Positions 8,752 through 17,556 of a DNA stretch of 64,000 bases are shown here, piece by piece. The notes under the pieces are model-generated. The model saw nothing but the letters and a program-made list of their open reading frames with translations, was not told where the DNA came from and did not search any database. Within the stretch, counting starts at the first letter, position 1. The number at the start of each line of letters is the position of its first letter. The position numbers were made by a program, and so were the translations under genes. This DNA is from an uncultured Clostridium sp. (lineage in GTDB: Bacteria; Bacillota; Clostridia; Clostridiales; Clostridiaceae), in assembly GCF_947039605.1 (NCBI RefSeq), contig NZ_CAMQZG010000005.1:1-64000 (forward strand), written 5' to 3'.

Positions 8752-8792
8752 TATAGCAGTTAGATCTTTGAAGATTTAGCTGCTATTTTTTT
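8752..8792 (+). terminator. Isolated second terminator-like hairpin
   Basis: ATAGCAG and CTGCTAT form the base of a long hairpin (about 14 pairs with G-U pairs inside), followed by seven T. It lies in a gene-free stretch of about 330 bases after the tRNA terminator. It may be a fail-safe terminator or the end of a lost gene; nothing else is visible in that stretch. Confidence 0.6.
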
Positions 8793-8952
8793 ATGAAAAT
8801 AGTTAAAAAAGCTTTTTGGTGAAAAATATTTTAGCATTAAAAGAATATTAACATATAAAAAATAGATAGAAATACTAAATTATATATTCATGGGTGAAGG
8901 ACATGTGTATTTTTATGCAAAATTAAAATAGAATTTTATATGAGAAATAGAT

Positions 8953-8986
8953 AAAAAAAGCTTGTCCATACGGACAAGCTTTTTTT
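8953..8986. terminator. Bidirectional terminator at the end of the YjeM-like gene
   Basis: AAAAAAAGCTTGTCC pairs with GGACAAGCTTTTTTT around a short loop. A and T runs on both flanks make it work on either strand. The antiporter stop codon lies inside the flanking T tract. Confidence 0.88.
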
Positions 8987-10523
8987 ATAGTTTAATTTTT
9001 CCTTGCTTTAATCTACGTTTATATCTTAAGTAAAGGAATAATCCAATTCCACCAAATAATACAGGTCCCATAGCTACCCAAAAAGTATTTTCCCAGTTTC
9101 CACTAAGTGCTGGTTGAATTATTGAGAATATATTTGTGAAAGTTACTGCTATAAAACAGATAATTCCAACAATAATCCCCCATTTCTTACTAAAGAATTG
9201 ATATTCTTTAACAATCGAGTCATTCATTTTGAATTTGATATATGCAAATATAATAAATGATATTGGCACAGTCCCTGCAATGTATGACATTAGAGTTATT
9301 TTATTGAATAATGATGATACTGAATTACCACCAAATCCAAGAAGTAAAATAAAGGCTACAACTATAACTGTTTGAATAAGAATTGCCATTGATGGCATTC
9401 CATGTTTGTTAGACGCTGTAATTTTTTCAGGAAGAACACCTTTTGGTAATCCTTCTATCATGTGTTTGATAGGGCTATATATTCTAAGTGGCATACCTGC
9501 TAAACCAACTAATGTTAGAATGTTAAGAATTCTGTTAACCCACATTCCTACTTGGATTGAAGTAGCTCCTGATAATCCCAATAAAGTACCTAGTCTGTAA
9601 AATTGTTGTTGTATTATATAAATTGAATAGTTTCCAAGGTTAACCTTGTCCCCACCAAAAGTTGCACCCCAGTTACAAACCATACCAGTAATAATAATAA
9701 TTGATATATATAAAACTGTTATTATTGCTGTTGAAAGTATAATTGCTTTTGGTACATTCTTTTTAGCATTTTTAACTTTATCTACAAATCCAGCACTGTT
9801 TTCCATACCTGCAAAAACAAAAATAGTAAATACCATAAATGCTATTGCTGGAAGTAATGAAGCATAGGCGGGATTAGGTCCATAGAAGTAATTCTCTACG
9901 TGATGAGGATTAAACCCTTGTGCAAATTTAAATCCTGATAGAGCGAATACTAGTAAACCTCCACCAAGTACTACAATATGAGAAATTATAACACTTATAA
10001 TTGATATATTAGATAAAAGAGTCATTTTTTTAAGACCTCTTGTTGATAGGAACGATATAATAATCATATAAACTGCAGCAATAATTGCTATAGTCTCTGG
10101 AGAATTAAATAAATGTCCCATATGCCAAGTTGAAGTAGTATCTTTACCATAAATAGCAACAGATAAGTTAACTGTAATAACTGTTGCAGAGAACCATAAT
10201 ACTACGAAAGCTCCATACCAGATAAATGTTCCAACTAAACTAAAGCCTTGTCCAACTGTTTCGGACATCCATGAAAATATTCCTCCACTTCTATCTTTGA
10301 ATGCTGAACTCATTTCAGCAACTATGAATGAATATGGAATAAAGTATAATATAGCTGCGATTATAACATATGTAATTGCTGCATAGCCCATTTGATAGTA
10401 AATTTGTTGGGCATTTTGTAATCCGTAAACAGTTATAAAGATAATTCCAACAAAACTTAAAAACGATATTTTATATTTGTCAGCTTTTTCTTCCGATAAC
10501 ATTTCTTTTGATGAATCTTGCAT
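8985..10523 (-). CDS. APC-family amino acid antiporter, YjeM/GadC-like
   Basis: This 512-residue protein has about twelve membrane helices and belongs to the amino acid-polyamine-organocation superfamily. It resembles the glutamate/GABA antiporter branch and YjeM in particular. Shared features as remembered are the helix 1 region FVGIIFITVYGLQNAQQIYY, the segment AEMSSAFKDRSGGIFSWMS, and GKDTTSTWH after helix 4. Helix 6 carries FVFAGMENSAGFVDKVKNAKK, typical of substrate-binding helices in this group. The protein would exchange an amino acid with its decarboxylation or deamination product across the cell membrane; the substrate is unknown. The ribosome binding site lies inside an inverted repeat (10533-10574). 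The gene is monocistronic. Confidence 0.85.
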   Translation of the reverse strand: MQDSSKEMLSEEKADKYKISFLSFVGIIFITVYGLQNAQQIYYQMGYAAITYVIIAAILYFIPYSFIVAEMSSAFKDRSGGIFSWMSETVGQGFSLVGTFIWYGAFVVLWFSATVITVNLSVAIYGKDTTSTWHMGHLFNSPETIAIIAAVYMIIISFLSTRGLKKMTLLSNISIISVIISHIVVLGGGLLVFALSGFKFAQGFNPHHVENYFYGPNPAYASLLPAIAFMVFTIFVFAGMENSAGFVDKVKNAKKNVPKAIILSTAIITVLYISIIIITGMVCNWGATFGGDKVNLGNYSIYIIQQQFYRLGTLLGLSGATSIQVGMWVNRILNILTLVGLAGMPLRIYSPIKHMIEGLPKGVLPEKITASNKHGMPSMAILIQTVIVVAFILLLGFGGNSVSSLFNKITLMSYIAGTVPISFIIFAYIKFKMNDSIVKEYQFFSKKWGIIVGIICFIAVTFTNIFSIIQPALSGNWENTFWVAMGPVLFGGIGLFLYLRYKRRLKQGKIKL

Positions 10524-10532
10524 AGTATCACT

Positions 10533-10574
10533 TCTTATTTTAAGTTTAAGATATTTTCTTAGTTTAAAATAAGA
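10533..10574 (-). promoter_or_regulatory. Inverted repeat covering the YjeM-like ribosome binding site
   Basis: TCTTATTTTAAG at 10533-10544 is nearly perfectly repeated in inverse at 10563-10574. The left arm contains the AGAAG ribosome binding site of the minus-strand gene, so a hairpin in the mRNA could hide it. It could equally be a DNA operator. Confidence 0.5.
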
Positions 10575-10856
10575 TTTCCCCTTTCGTATATTTATTCAGT
10601 ATAAATAAATATTTATACATGTTTTTCATTTGCTTATTTAAATTGTTTATATATCTATTATAATATATTTCATCAAATTTGAAAAGTTTTTAAACAAAAA
10701 ATTAATAAAATGTGAATTTCATAACTATAAATCCTCTTTATATAATATTACAAGTATATTTATAAGAAGAATATACAAAGAGATGAATTTGAATAATAAA
10801 ATGCATATTGAATAAATAATCATAGTATATAAGTTAATATTTAAGGGGTAATTTTA
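10575..10856. other. Gene-free divergent intergenic region
   Basis: This AT-rich stretch separates two divergent genes and must hold both promoters. Several TATAAT-like hexamers occur, but no convincing complete promoter or structured RNA could be picked out. Confidence 0.6.
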
Positions 10857-11723
10857 GTGAAAAGAAAGGATAGAATTAATAATTTAAAAGAGAGTGTGAA
10901 AGTTTTAAATATTAAAAATTCAGATAGGGTTGTAATCTTTAGTGATTGTCATAGGGGGGATGGTAGTTTTCGAGATTCTTTATATCCTAATACTAATATT
11001 TATATAACAGCGCTTAGACATTATTATAATGAAGGATTTACCTATATTGAGGCAGGAGATGGAGATGAACTTTGGAAGTTTAAAAATATAAATGATATTT
11101 ATATTGCACATGAGGATGAATATAAGCTTTTTTCTGCATTTAAACAAAAAGGTCGTTTTCATATGATTTATGGAAATCATGATGATGAGAAATCAAAAGT
11201 TAAGTTTAAAAAGAAAATTTTAAAAGGTAAAAATATATTTTTAAAAGATTTTTATTCTGATTTAGAAATACATGAAGGGTTATTGCTTAATATTGAAGGG
11301 AAAAAAGAATTTTTAGTTTTTCATGGACACCAACTTGATTATGTAAGTTATGAATTTGCTTGTGTTTCTAAATTTTTAGTTAGATATGTTTGGAGCTTTT
11401 TAAATGGAGTACTTTCTTTTAGGGAAGTTTTAAGTCCTGCTAAGTCAGATAATATTAGAGAGACTGTTGATAAAAGGATAGGAGCATGGTCAGAGAAAAA
11501 TAAAATGTCAGTAATTATAGGACATACTCACAATACTATTTTTCCAAGCAATGATGGGGTGCAGTATTATAATATTGGTGCAGCAGTCCTTCCTTATGCG
11601 GTGACATGTATTGAAATAAAGAATGGAACAATAACACTTGTAAAATGGACTATAAAATCTATTGAAAATGGAGTTTTGGCAGTAAAAAAAGAATTGTTAG
11701 CAACTCCAAGGTTAATAAAATAA
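10857..11723 (+). CDS. Calcineurin-like metallophosphoesterase
   Basis: This 288-residue protein shows the full metal-binding set of the calcineurin-like family: IFSDCHRGD near residue 28, EAGDGDELW near 67, IYGNHDDE near 106, VFHGHQLDY near 160 and IIGHTHNT near 220. These hold the two-metal centre that cleaves phosphoesters. There is no signal peptide, so it should act in the cytoplasm, and the substrate is not evident. Of the family it most resembles the UDP-diacylglucosamine hydrolase-like and YfcE-like groups in motif spacing, but I do not assign it to either. The start is a GTG at 10857 with AAGGGG upstream. It stands alone. Confidence 0.85.
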   Translation: MKRKDRINNLKESVKVLNIKNSDRVVIFSDCHRGDGSFRDSLYPNTNIYITALRHYYNEGFTYIEAGDGDELWKFKNINDIYIAHEDEYKLFSAFKQKGRFHMIYGNHDDEKSKVKFKKKILKGKNIFLKDFYSDLEIHEGLLLNIEGKKEFLVFHGHQLDYVSYEFACVSKFLVRYVWSFLNGVLSFREVLSPAKSDNIRETVDKRIGAWSEKNKMSVIIGHTHNTIFPSNDGVQYYNIGAAVLPYAVTCIEIKNGTITLVKWTIKSIENGVLAVKKELLATPRLIK

Positions 11724-11727
11724 AGTC

Positions 11728-11920
11728 TTGACACTGTAGTTGATACAGGGTTTATAATTATAAATATAGTAGGAGTTTTAATATATTTATTGTCATTTAT
11801 AAATATCACACACATTTATATTAGTATAATAAATTAGGTTAAATATATATTGTAGAATAAAACTATATAGTAAAATATAATTATTTGTTGGACTAGGAAT
11901 TTGTTTTCCTAGTCCTTTTT
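11728..11920 (+). ncRNA. Candidate small RNA: promoter plus terminator without a gene
   Basis: TTGACA at 11728-11733 and TATAAT at 11753-11758 (19-base spacer) begin just after the phosphoesterase stop codon. A strong terminator follows, with GGACTAGGAA at 11890-11899 pairing with TTCCTAGTCC at 11906-11915 before a T-rich tract. The roughly 150 bases between carry no convincing reading frame. The terminator could simply belong to the upstream gene, so the RNA itself is inference. Confidence 0.4.
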
Positions 11921-12015
11921 CTTTTTATAGAAGAAGATAAAGTGTTAGAATTATATTATTAGTTAATAATGTAAAAAGAGATTAATGTAAGTTTTGCACA
12001 CCAATAGTATTAAAT

Positions 12016-12074
12016 TGTGGATAACTTTTTATTTTAGGGGTTACCTGTGGAAAACTTGTTTTTATTGTGGAAAA
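12016..12074 (-). promoter_or_regulatory. Cluster of three DnaA boxes upstream of addB
   Basis: On the minus strand TTATCCACA (perfect DnaA box) lies at 12016-12024, and TTTTCCACA (one mismatch) lies at 12046-12054 and again at 12066-12074. Their starts are 30 and 20 bases apart, close to whole helical turns, and all face the same way. The addB start codon is 46 bases downstream. This suggests DnaA binding at the addB promoter, or a DnaA-titrating site. Confidence 0.6.
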
Positions 12075-12119
12075 TAGATTTTTAAATATAGATAAAGAAT
12101 ATAGTGTAGAGGTGAAAAT

Positions 12120-15100
12120 ATGTCTTTAAGAATTATATATGGTAGGGCTGGAGTTGGAAAAAGTTCATTTTGTATAGAAGAGATTAGAAATAAGATAAAT
12201 AAAAAAGAGGACAACAAATTAATTCTTATAGTTCCAGAGCAATTTACTTTTGAAACAGAGAATAGAATGCTTAGTGAGATAGGAGAAAGTTGCGTTTTAA
12301 ATGCTGAGGTTTTAAGTTTTAGAAGACTTGCAAATAGAGTGTTTAATAAAGAAGGTGGTCTTACTAAAAAGACTATTAAGGATGCTGCTAAAAGTATGCT
12401 AATACATAAGGTGCTTGATGATGTTATTTCAGAAATGAAAGTTTTTGGAGTTGCAGCTAAAAAAGAAGGATTTATTGATGTTATATCAACTCTTGTAACT
12501 GAGTTTAAAAAGTATAACGTAGATGAGAATGTACTTCTTCAAATGATGGAAACTTTAGATGATAAGGAACTTGTATCTAAACTTGCTGATTTAGAGAAAA
12601 TTTTTAGGAATTTTAATGAAAGACTTCATAGGGCTTATATAGATGGTGAAGATGAACTTGGGCTTTTAGTAGAAAAATTATCACAAAGCAAAATGTATGA
12701 GGGCGCAGAAATTTGGATTGATGAGTTTACAACATTTACTCCACAGCAGATGGATATTATAGTTGAACTTATGAAGCAAGGTAGTAGGGTTAATATAACT
12801 CTTTCTATGGATGATGGAGAAACTACAACTGATTTAGTTGAGAGTGATGTTTATAACGTTACAAAGAGAACGGAGAGAAGAATTTTAAAGGTAATAGAAG
12901 AACATAATATTGCTTTTGAAGGATTTCATAGTATAAATTCTGATGTGCCAAGTAGATTTAAAGAAAATGAAGTTTTAGCACATTTAGAAAAAAATATTTA
13001 TGGATATCCACTTAAATCATATGAGGGAAAGGTAGATGATATTAGACTTTATAGGGCTAATAATAGTTATGATGAAGTTGATTTTGTAGCAAAGGATATT
13101 TTAAGACTTGTAAGGGATGAGGGATATAGATATAAAGATATTTCTGTTATATGTAGAAATGTTGAGGGGTATGAGAAGGTTACTTCTGTTATATTTGAAG
13201 ATTATAAAATACCTTATTATATAGATAAAAAAATTGATGTAGCAAGTAATCCTTTGGTTATTTTAATTACAGCAGCATTTGATATTTTAACAAAAAACTG
13301 GTCTTATGAGAGTGTGTTTAGATACCTTAAAAGTGGACTTCTTGGAATGGAAAGAGAGCATATTGATATGCTTGAGAATTATGTTTTAGCTTATGGAATA
13401 AAGGGTGCTAAGTGGAACTTTGAAGAGTGGACGTATTTTAGTGTTAATAGTTTTAAGAAGGAAGAGAATCTGACTGAGGAAAATAAAGTTTATTTAAATA
13501 CTATTAATGATATAAAAGCGTGGGTTGAAGAGCCGCTTAGAATCCTTGAAGAAAAGTGTAGCAAGAAAAATACTTTGAAAAATTATGCTATGTATCTTTA
13601 TGAGTTCTTACAAGATACTAAGGTTCTTTATAATGTGGAATCTAAAATTAAAGAGTTTGAAGAACTTGGGATGCAAAGTAAGGTTAAGGAATACTCACAA
13701 ATTTTAGATATTCTTATGGAAGTTTTAGAACAGGCAGTTGATGTACTTGGGGATGAAAAGGTAGATAAAAAAGAATTTATAAAAATATTAAGTGTTGGAT
13801 TCTCTAAGTATGAGATGGGAGTTGTGCCAGTTGCTTTAGATCAAGTTAATATAGGTGATATTACAAGAATTAAGAGTAGAGGTGCAAAAGCTATTTATAT
13901 ATTAGGGACTAATGATGGTGTTCTACCTTCTGCAAGTATGGAGGAAGGTATTTTATCAGATAGAGATAGAAATATGCTTAAGGACCTTGGAATGGAACTT
14001 GCAGCAGATACTAGGACGCAAGTCTTTGAAGAACAATTTATGGTTTACACAGCACTTACAATAGCTAGAGAATATCTTGTTATAACATATCCTTTAGCAG
14101 ATTTTGAGGGGAAGGCAATGAGACCTTCAATAATAACTCATAGAATTAAAAAGTTATTCCCAAGACTTAAAGAAGAGAGTAATGGATTTAATCTTGTGAA
14201 AGCTAGAGATGAGTTTTATGATATTACTGCAAAGTCACCAACATTTAATGAACTTATAGGTGCTATTAGAAGAGATTTTGATTATAAAGAGGCTGGTGCA
14301 CATTGGGATGAAGTATTTAAATACTTTAATGATAAGGAAGAGTGGAGTACTAAACTTTCAAATGTTGTTAGTGGGCTTAAATATTCAAATATAGAAAACA
14401 CTATTTCAAAAGAAATGGCTAAAAAATTATACAGTACAGAAGATGGAAGATTACAATTTTCTGTATCAAAACTTGAAAGGTATGCACAGTGTCCATTTGC
14501 TTATTTTATAGAGTATGGATTAAAAGCTAAAGATAGAAAGCTTTATGATTTCTCTGCACCTGACCTTGGGAGTTTTATGCATGAAGTTTTAGATGATTTT
14601 ACTACTAATATTAGAAGGAAAAATATTAGATGGTCAGAACTTAGCAAAAAAGAATGTAGAGGTATGGTTAATGATTTAGTTAATGATAAAATTAATGAAA
14701 ATGATACTTCTATACTTAGTAGTTCAAATAGATTTAAGTATCTCACAGAAAGATATAAAAAGATTCTAACAAGGTCTGTTATGACTATAGCAGAACAAAT
14801 GAGAAGAAGTAATTTTGAGATATTCAGTAATGAATTTGCCTTTGGGTATGGAAATGACCCGATTAAAATAGACCTTCCAACAGGAGAGTCTATAAGTCTT
14901 ATAGGAAGAGTTGATAGAATTGATACTCTAGACCTTGAGGGGCAGACATATATTAGAGTAGTAGATTATAAAACAGGTAAAAAAGAGTTTGATATGAATA
15001 GACTTTATAGTGGACTTCAAATTCAGCTTTTAGTGTATCTTGATGTGTTACTTAAAAACTCAGAAAAGATTATAGAAAAACAAGCTATGCCGGGTGCTAT

Positions 15101-15584
15101 GTTCTACTTTAGATTAAATGACCCAACAATAAAAAGTAAGGCACAACTTAGCGATGAAGAAATAGAGAAAAAGATATTAGAGGAACTTAGATTTGATGGG
15201 CTTTTAATAGATGATGCAAAAGTAGTTAGGTCAATGGATACAGAATTTGAAGAGGGGCAATCATCTCTTGTGATACCAGCTAAGATAAATAAGAATGGTA
15301 GTTTTGCTAAAAATGATAAGATGATAAGTCAAAAGCAATTTGATATTCTGCGTGATTATGTAAATTCAAAAGTTGTGGAGATTTGTACAAATATGATAAG
15401 TGGGAATATAGCATTAGAACCATATGATACAGATAAAGAGTATTTATATGAAAATTCACCTTATGCACATATATTCCAGTTTGATACTTCAATACCTGGG
15501 AATAAGTATAAAAAACTTGAAAAAGATAAGCCAAAAGATGTATGGAAGAAGATAGCAAGTGATATTGGTGAAGAAGTAGAATAA
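12120..15584 (+). CDS. addB: AddB subunit of the AddAB helicase-nuclease
   Basis: At 1154 residues this matches AddB, which with AddA resects double-strand breaks for RecA. The N-terminus has the Walker A motif YGRAGVGKSSFC. The C-terminal RecB-type nuclease is complete: GRVDRID, then VVDYKTGKK, then GLQIQLLVYL. B. subtilis AddB binds a 4Fe-4S cluster with one cysteine before the nuclease and three at the C-terminus spaced C-x2-C-x5-C. Here Cys791 (YAQCPFAYF) is kept, but the C-terminal triad is Tyr1110, Ser1113 and Phe1119, in exactly the same spacing before QFD. The cluster is therefore probably absent. addA is not adjacent: it starts 3 kb downstream. DnaA boxes lie upstream. Confidence 0.95.
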   Translation: MSLRIIYGRAGVGKSSFCIEEIRNKINKKEDNKLILIVPEQFTFETENRMLSEIGESCVLNAEVLSFRRLANRVFNKEGGLTKKTIKDAAKSMLIHKVLDDVISEMKVFGVAAKKEGFIDVISTLVTEFKKYNVDENVLLQMMETLDDKELVSKLADLEKIFRNFNERLHRAYIDGEDELGLLVEKLSQSKMYEGAEIWIDEFTTFTPQQMDIIVELMKQGSRVNITLSMDDGETTTDLVESDVYNVTKRTERRILKVIEEHNIAFEGFHSINSDVPSRFKENEVLAHLEKNIYGYPLKSYEGKVDDIRLYRANNSYDEVDFVAKDILRLVRDEGYRYKDISVICRNVEGYEKVTSVIFEDYKIPYYIDKKIDVASNPLVILITAAFDILTKNWSYESVFRYLKSGLLGMEREHIDMLENYVLAYGIKGAKWNFEEWTYFSVNSFKKEENLTEENKVYLNTINDIKAWVEEPLRILEEKCSKKNTLKNYAMYLYEFLQDTKVLYNVESKIKEFEELGMQSKVKEYSQILDILMEVLEQAVDVLGDEKVDKKEFIKILSVGFSKYEMGVVPVALDQVNIGDITRIKSRGAKAIYILGTNDGVLPSASMEEGILSDRDRNMLKDLGMELAADTRTQVFEEQFMVYTALTIAREYLVITYPLADFEGKAMRPSIITHRIKKLFPRLKEESNGFNLVKARDEFYDITAKSPTFNELIGAIRRDFDYKEAGAHWDEVFKYFNDKEEWSTKLSNVVSGLKYSNIENTISKEMAKKLYSTEDGRLQFSVSKLERYAQCPFAYFIEYGLKAKDRKLYDFSAPDLGSFMHEVLDDFTTNIRRKNIRWSELSKKECRGMVNDLVNDKINENDTSILSSSNRFKYLTERYKKILTRSVMTIAEQMRRSNFEIFSNEFAFGYGNDPIKIDLPTGESISLIGRVDRIDTLDLEGQTYIRVVDYKTGKKEFDMNRLYSGLQIQLLVYLDVLLKNSEKIIEKQAMPGAMFYFRLNDPTIKSKAQLSDEEIEKKILEELRFDGLLIDDAKVVRSMDTEFEEGQSSLVIPAKINKNGSFAKNDKMISQKQFDILRDYVNSKVVEICTNMISGNIALEPYDTDKEYLYENSPYAHIFQFDTSIPGNKYKKLEKDKPKDVWKKIASDIGEEVE

Positions 15585-15677
15585 TATTTTTACTATAAAT
15601 TTATAACTATTAAATACTTAGTTAATATATATAAGTTAAGATAGCAATAATAGAGTGAGAAAAGAGGGGAAACTTTC

Positions 15678-16775
15678 ATGAAGGTTGGAGTTAATAAGTT
15701 TTTAAGAAAAAAACGTAAATTGATTGATAAGGGATGGCAATCAATAGTAGCAGCAGCATTTACTAGAAAAGTATCATTTATATCAAGCATAACATTAATA
15801 GTTATACTTGGAATGTATGTAGCAAGTGGTATAAATGGTATAACATTTAACTTTGGGAATACAGTAACAGTTTTAGGTCTTAGTTTTATAGTTCAAATAG
15901 TATTTTCTACAAAAGGGATAAGTATTATAAAAAATAAAGAATTTGATGAATTTAAAAGTAAGGATGAAGAAAATTTAGAGGCAGAAATAATTTTTGATAC
16001 TGAAAATTTTTATGCAGAAGAAAGAGTTGGGAAATCTTTTGTAAGATATAATCTTCAAGGGGGGAGAGTTAAAGATTATATTTATGATACTGTAATACTT
16101 CAGTTAAAAGATAGATCGACTTGTGCAATTATAGATGATGCAAATACCCTTACAAAAGAGAATGTTCAAGAATTTATAAAAAAATCATCGATGGTTGAAG
16201 CAAATGAAATATTTGAAGAAGGAAAAAAGAAAATTTCATTTGATAAAGCATTAAAGGTACAAGAAAATTGGAATAATAATCTAAGTGCTGTTATGAATGG
16301 AAAATTTTCAGATGTTTTAGAGTTTATAAAAAAGTTTGATAAAGTAATAATAGCATATGTTATTTTTATATTTTCTCAACTAGGAATAGTTTTAGCAATT
16401 GGGGTTAAAAGTAAGGTAGAGATGCTAGGTATTATATCTAGTGGTGTTATAGCAGGAATTCTTGTAGCAATAATTACGAGAAAAAATAGAATTAGTTTTA
16501 TTGCACAAAATAGAAGAATTCAAGGAAGAACATTATACATATTCCAAACAGGGATATATAATATTACAAATGCTATAGAAGAATATTATAGCTTTAAAGA
16601 TTTAGAGGATATTAGAGTTTGTGGAGAAAATATAATTCTAAATTTCGAAATAGGTGAAGTTATAGTTGTAAGGAAAGATATATTTGAAAATAATAAAGAG
16701 TATTTTATTGCAATAGAAGAAGAAATAAACAAAGCTATGGGAATGAATATAGAAAAAGTAGCTAGTGCGAATTAA
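15678..16775 (+). CDS. Two-part membrane protein of unknown function
   Basis: This 365-residue protein is built of two similar halves. Each has a pair of membrane helices (about residues 32-75 and 222-262) followed by a soluble beta-rich segment. The soluble parts have the feel of YcxB or PH-like domains, for example FYAEERVGKSFVRYNLQ in the first half and YIFQTGIYNITNAIEEYYSF in the second. No catalytic motif is visible. A GAGGGG ribosome binding site precedes the ATG. It lies 93 bases after addB on the same strand and may share its transcript, and it ends at a strong bidirectional terminator. The internal duplication is my reading of the layout, not of clear sequence identity. Confidence 0.6.
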   Translation: MKVGVNKFLRKKRKLIDKGWQSIVAAAFTRKVSFISSITLIVILGMYVASGINGITFNFGNTVTVLGLSFIVQIVFSTKGISIIKNKEFDEFKSKDEENLEAEIIFDTENFYAEERVGKSFVRYNLQGGRVKDYIYDTVILQLKDRSTCAIIDDANTLTKENVQEFIKKSSMVEANEIFEEGKKKISFDKALKVQENWNNNLSAVMNGKFSDVLEFIKKFDKVIIAYVIFIFSQLGIVLAIGVKSKVEMLGIISSGVIAGILVAIITRKNRISFIAQNRRIQGRTLYIFQTGIYNITNAIEEYYSFKDLEDIRVCGENIILNFEIGEVIVVRKDIFENNKEYFIAIEEEINKAMGMNIEKVASAN

Positions 16776-16795
16776 TCACACTAGCTACTTTTTTA
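16758..16795. terminator. Bidirectional terminator between converging genes
   Basis: GTAGCTAGTG at 16758-16767 pairs with CACTAGCTAC at 16779-16788, and a T run follows. The stop codon of the plus-strand gene lies in the loop. Confidence 0.88.
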
Positions 16796-16799
16796 TAAA

Positions 16800-17420
16800 T
16801 TATTTTGCTTTTTGTCTAACACATCTAAAGAACATACCATTTGAATCTACAATGATTCCTCCACCCATTAAATATATAGTGGCAAAATTATATTCAGGAG
16901 ATGGGTTTGGTGTTATACCATGGTCGTTTACTACAAGAGTTTCAACACCATCATATAAACCAAGTCCACCAGCACCACCTCTATCAGCTATATAAGGGAA
17001 GCTGATTTGGAAATCATGAGCATCTGGATAAATCACAGAATACTGAGGATTTTTCATAGATTGTGGAAACATCTGTGAATCATTATTAAAATAATTTGGT
17101 TCTATTGTAATAAGTTTTCCAACACCATAAGTAGCAGAGCCAATTGCAGGCCATTCAACTTGTCCAGCTACTGAAGAAGTAACAACCCAAGTTCCAAGAT
17201 ATGGCTTAACTGCAGCAGGCACAGAGCTAACTGGTTGTTCAGGGAATTCCTGAGGAGTTGGTAGTCTTGGTATGTAGTTCTCTTTTGCTTGTTCATTTTG
17301 TGAATTGTTAATTACACTAACACTACCAGTTATTGAATGAGCTTGCTCATAAACATAAGCTGTATATCCTATAAGTGCTAAAAGTGGAATTACAATAAGT
17401 ATCACTATAAGTTTCTTCAT
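16800..17420 (-). CDS. Membrane-anchored secreted protein, unknown
   Basis: The 206-residue product starts with a classical signal anchor (MKKLIVILIVIPLLALIGYTAYVY) without a lipobox. A polar linker rich in Asn, Gln and Pro reaches to about residue 70. The outer domain contains YLGTWVVTSSVAGQVEWPAI and a glycine-rich turn, DRGGAGGLGLYDG. A GTW motif followed by beta-strands recalls lipocalin-like folds, but this is weak. A GGAG ribosome binding site precedes the ATG. It lies between addB and addA on the opposite strand, next to pnuC. Function is unknown. Confidence 0.6.
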   Translation of the reverse strand: MKKLIVILIVIPLLALIGYTAYVYEQAHSITGSVSVINNSQNEQAKENYIPRLPTPQEFPEQPVSSVPAAVKPYLGTWVVTSSVAGQVEWPAIGSATYGVGKLITIEPNYFNNDSQMFPQSMKNPQYSVIYPDAHDFQISFPYIADRGGAGGLGLYDGVETLVVNDHGITPNPSPEYNFATIYLMGGGIIVDSNGMFFRCVRQKAK

Positions 17421-17556
17421 TTATAAACTCCTTAAATCTATGTTTTTCAAACATTTAATCTTCTGTTAATTGTTAAATATCGTTATCTATCAATAGAAAT
17501 CATACCGTAAAAAAAATAAAAACTCAATTAAAATAAGATTACAAAATTAAGCGATA

